A stretch of DNA of 9,164 nt from Nitrospiraceae bacterium (lineage in GTDB: Bacteria; Nitrospirota; Nitrospiria; Nitrospirales; Nitrospiraceae): NCBI GenBank assembly GCA_005793285.1, contig SXPO01000021.1, positions 1 through 9,164 on the forward strand. The letters run 5' to 3'. Below are positions 7,373 through 9,164 of this stretch, one piece after another. Position 1 is the first letter of the stretch. Each line of letters starts with the position of its first letter. The notes beneath the pieces were generated by a model. That model was not told the DNA's origin. It worked only from the letters and a program-made list of their open reading frames with translations, and searched no databases. The translations under genes were made by a program, and so were the position numbers.

Positions 7373-7827
7373 GGATACCAGACGAACAACATGAGATAGA
7401 CCAGATAGGCCGTCGCCATGGTACCGGAGAAAGTCCAGACCAGCAGCTGCCCTAACCGGCGATGCATCGACAACCGGGACGACATGGCGCCCACGCTCCC
7501 GTAGCGAATCCGGTGGAGCCCCATATAGAGGTTGTAGCCGCCCAGGCTGATCGTCGTCACAGCCAGGGCCATATGGATGGTGAACAAGGGCACATAGAGC
7601 GACCAGTAATGGGCATCTGGCCCCGCGAATCGCTCGCGGCCGAAGAGCACCTGTTTCAACACATAGGCGACGAGCCAGATCCCGACGATCGTGCAGGCCA
7701 CGATCATCCTCCGGGAATGATGCGAGACTTCATGCTGTTTGGCGGACCGGACGCCGGCCATTGCGACCAGGTAGGCAGCCGTGATGCTGGTCAGCACGCC
7801 GTACCAAAGCCATGTCTTCATGTCCAT
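7363..7827 (-). CDS. DUF420 family integral membrane protein (YozB/CtaM-like)
   Basis: A 154-residue protein with four predicted transmembrane helices (about 7-25, 42-61, 77-98 and 127-149). Histidines sit near the helix ends: HHSRRM (36-41), IHMALA (84-89) and MHRRLG (121-126). The C-terminal pattern of HRRLG followed by a helix ending in YLVYLMLFVWYP matches the DUF420 family as I remember it. The Bacillus/Staphylococcus member YozB/CtaM is needed for maturation of an aa3-type haem-copper oxidase, but nothing here shows that role for this copy. The start has a strong AAGGGAGGG site about 5 nt upstream of the ATG. The gene stands alone between two gaps and shares a sigma-28-like promoter motif with cheR, an unexpected link to motility regulation. 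Another small four-helix membrane family remains possible. Confidence 0.75.
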   Translation of the reverse strand: MDMKTWLWYGVLTSITAAYLVAMAGVRSAKQHEVSHHSRRMIVACTIVGIWLVAYVLKQVLFGRERFAGPDAHYWSLYVPLFTIHMALAVTTISLGGYNLYMGLHRIRYGSVGAMSSRLSMHRRLGQLLVWTFSGTMATAYLVYLMLFVWYPAS

Positions 7828-7869
7828 AACGCCCTCCCTTAAAGCCGGAGAGATGCTTCCCGGTTAACC

Positions 7870-7899
7870 CTCTATCGGTTGACCGCGGATATTTCTTAA
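7870..7899 (-). promoter_or_regulatory. Candidate sigma-28 (FliA)-type promoter of the DUF420 gene
   Basis: On the minus strand TTAAGAA (7893-7899) precedes ACCGATAGAG (7870-7879), giving TAAG-N15-ACCGATAG. It is closer to the FliA consensus than the cheR copy. A start site near 7862 leaves a leader of about 35 nt with a strong ribosome site. One arm of the 7898-7976 inverted repeat overlaps the -35 box. Confidence 0.5.
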
Positions 7900-7976
7900 C
7901 GGCTCACCCAAAACGATTATCGCCGACTATCCATTTATCGACAAAATAAAAACGTTTCTTCACCCTGTGAGCCGTT
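7898..7976. repeat. 10-bp inverted repeat flanking an AT-rich spacer
   Basis: AACGGCTCAC (7898-7907) and its exact reverse complement GTGAGCCGTT (7967-7976) enclose 59 nt that are clearly more AT-rich than the surroundings, including T5AT4 on the minus strand. It lies between the MCP stop and the DUF420 start and touches the DUF420 -35 box. It could be paired operator half-sites or part of an MCP terminator. Confidence 0.6.
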
Positions 7977-8036
7977 CCAGCCCTTCTGCAAAGACGCACA
8001 AGGCCAACGGTTGCCCCGTATTACGTTGTACAGCCC

Positions 8037-8975
8037 CTAGAACTCCTCGAACTCGCCGCCCTTGCTCAGGCTCTTGACGGTAGCGACTGCGTCCGGTTCC
8101 GGCGCAGGTGCCGGTTTCTTGGCCAACGGCTTCGGTGCCGGGCGCTGCCTATCCCGTGAAGCCTGTTTCGCGCCGGATCCGGACGCGCCACTGGTCCCGT
8201 TCATCTTGAAGGACGCGACCTGACGCATCAGCTCTCCGGCCTGCTCCTTCATGGACTGGCTGGCGCTGGTCGCCTCTTCCACCAAGGCCGCGTTCTGCTG
8301 CGTCGTCTCGTCCATCTGCATGATGGCCTTGTTCACCTGGTCGATCCCGCTGGCCTGCTCCTGCGAGGCCGCCGTAATCTCCGCAATGATATCGGTCACC
8401 CGCTTGACCGAGCTCACGATCTCCGTCAGCGTCTTGCCGGACTGATCGACCAGCTCGCTGCCGTCCGTCACCCGTTGCACGGACTCGTTGATCAGGCCCT
8501 TGATCTCCTTCGCCGCGGTCGCAGACCGTTGCGCCAGATTCCGGACTTCGGCCGCCACCACGGCAAAACCTCGTCCATGCTCTCCGGCTCTGGCCGCTTC
8601 CACTGCGGCGTTCAAGGCCAGGAGGTTCGTCTGGAAGGCGATCTCGTCGATCACCGTGATGATATCGGCGATCTTCTTGCTGCTCTTGTTGATCTCCTCC
8701 ATCGCATCGATGGCCTTGGTCGTGACCGACCCGCCCTGCTCGGCGATATCGCGGGCCGCAATGGCCAGCTGATTCGCCTGTTTGGCATTGTCGGCGTTCT
8801 GCTTCACCGTGCTGGTCATCTCTTCCATGGCGGAAGAGGTCTCTTCCAGCGAGGAGGCCTGTTCGGCCGTCCGTTGCGACAGATCCTCGTTCCCCTTGGT
8901 GATCTGCTCCGCGCCGGTGCTCACGCTCTCGGCGGCGGTCCGCACGGTCGTGAGGGCCGTCGTCAGATTCGCCAA
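8037..8975 (-). CDS. Methyl-accepting chemotaxis protein signalling domain, apparently 5'-truncated
   Basis: 312 residues from a TTG at 8975. The protein is only the cytoplasmic coiled-coil signalling part of an MCP. Methylation-helix sequence ASSLEETSSAMEEMTSTVKQ lies at about 40-59, the highly conserved hairpin tip EIAFQTNLLALNAAVEAARA at 111-130 with GEHGRGFAVVAAEVRNLAQR after it, and the return helix to about 255. A Pro/Ala/Lys-rich tail of some 45 residues ends in EFEEF, which fits the x-[FWYH]-x-x-[FWYH] tether for CheR/CheB. There is no sensor domain, transmembrane helix or HAMP. The open frame continues upstream to about 9089, and YQGELEQLKGSINRA there still looks like the usual HAMP-to-signalling linker, yet it contains no ATG or GTG and TTG 8975 has no good ribosome site. 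It is therefore probably a truncated remnant, or a soluble receptor from a weak start. Confidence 0.8.
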   Translation of the reverse strand: MANLTTALTTVRTAAESVSTGAEQITKGNEDLSQRTAEQASSLEETSSAMEEMTSTVKQNADNAKQANQLAIAARDIAEQGGSVTTKAIDAMEEINKSSKKIADIITVIDEIAFQTNLLALNAAVEAARAGEHGRGFAVVAAEVRNLAQRSATAAKEIKGLINESVQRVTDGSELVDQSGKTLTEIVSSVKRVTDIIAEITAASQEQASGIDQVNKAIMQMDETTQQNAALVEEATSASQSMKEQAGELMRQVASFKMNGTSGASGSGAKQASRDRQRPAPKPLAKKPAPAPEPDAVATVKSLSKGGEFEEF

Positions 8976-9025
8976 TGCCCGATTGATGCTGCCTTTGAGC
9001 TGCTCTAATTCGCCTTGATAGGCGT

Positions 9026-9164
9026 ATGAATACTGAGACAGATCGATCCAAAAATACCGAAATGCCCGAGCAGGTCGAGAAAGCCTTACTCAAACGGATC
9101 GACAAGGATCGGATCGAGCTTCCAGTGCTGCCACAAGTCGCCGGTCGGGTCATGGCCCTATCCA
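9026..9164 (+). CDS. HDOD-domain protein, N-terminal part only
   Basis: The only plus-strand gene I support. From ATG 9026 the frame stays open to the window end (46 residues). After a polar start of about 20 residues comes IDKDRIELPVLPQVAGRVMALS, which resembles the opening of HDOD domains (an 'LP.LP.VA.+V..L' pattern). HDOD proteins are HD-related domains without a full metal site, found in bacterial signalling and often linked to chemotaxis or cyclic-di-GMP systems. A second in-frame ATG at 9062 starts MPEQVEKALL and could be the true start; neither has a clear Shine-Dalgarno site. It diverges from the truncated MCP, and its start lies where MCP homology ends. The identification rests on a short stretch. 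Confidence 0.65.
   Translation, partial: MNTETDRSKNTEMPEQVEKALLKRIDKDRIELPVLPQVAGRVMALS

Noticed and set aside
7898..7976. Inverted repeat as ends of a tiny mobile element
   Set aside because: There are no flanking target duplications that I can see, and the 59-nt interior contains nothing element-like. An operator or RNA role is simpler.
8149..9153. Minus-strand 334-residue frame over the MCP
   Set aside because: It is a shifted reading of the MCP gene, Arg/Gly/Asp-rich with no family match, while the MCP frame is unmistakable.

Overview
The window is GC-rich bacterial chromosome, almost all of it read from the minus strand. Gene content and style (a chemotaxis adaptation operon joined to a SpoIIE/RsbW/STAS signalling set, short pentapeptide-repeat proteins, DUF420 membrane proteins, strong GGAG-type Shine-Dalgarno sites) fit a free-living motile bacterium. 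A Nitrospira-like member of Nitrospirota is my best guess, but that is inference from overall character; no marker gene is present.

Layout in minus-strand transcription order (high to low coordinates). (1) At the right edge, a plus-strand HDOD-domain gene begins and runs off the window. It diverges from a methyl-accepting chemotaxis protein (MCP) signalling domain that has no sensor, membrane or HAMP part. The MCP homology starts abruptly next to the HDOD start, so the MCP looks 5'-truncated. (2) A DUF420 four-helix membrane protein stands between two non-coding gaps and has a sigma-28-like promoter motif. (3) A long co-oriented gene set follows: cheR, cheD, cheB, a STAS anti-sigma-factor antagonist, a receiver-PP2C/SpoIIE phosphatase, an Hpt protein, a receiver-RsbW-type kinase and a 126-residue pentapeptide-repeat protein. 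The STAS-to-kinase part is tightly packed (27-nt gap, 8-nt overlap, 4-nt overlap). The same sigma-28-like motif lies before cheR, and a weaker one before the pentapeptide gene. (4) At the left edge, an SDR oxidoreductase behind its own sigma-70-like promoter runs off the window.

How the genes fit together. CheR methylates receptor glutamates, CheB demethylates and deamidates, and CheD deamidates receptor glutamines. The MCP ends in a CheR/CheB-tethering-type pentapeptide, and CheR carries the Gly-x-Gly loop expected of a pentapeptide-binding enzyme. The second half is a partner-switching module: the kinase should phosphorylate the STAS serine and the PP2C phosphatase should remove the phosphate, with Hpt a likely phosphate donor to the receivers. 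The phosphatase receiver has a complete active site, while the kinase receiver has lost its acidic pair and its lysine. This suggests that phosphorelay input enters only on the phosphatase side. No CheA, CheW or CheY is in the window.

The most unusual non-coding signals are a near-perfect 29-nt palindrome inside the start of the phosphatase gene, a four-tract G-quadruplex motif in the mRNA of the CheB linker, a nested hairpin between cheR and cheD, and the repeated sigma-28-like motif.
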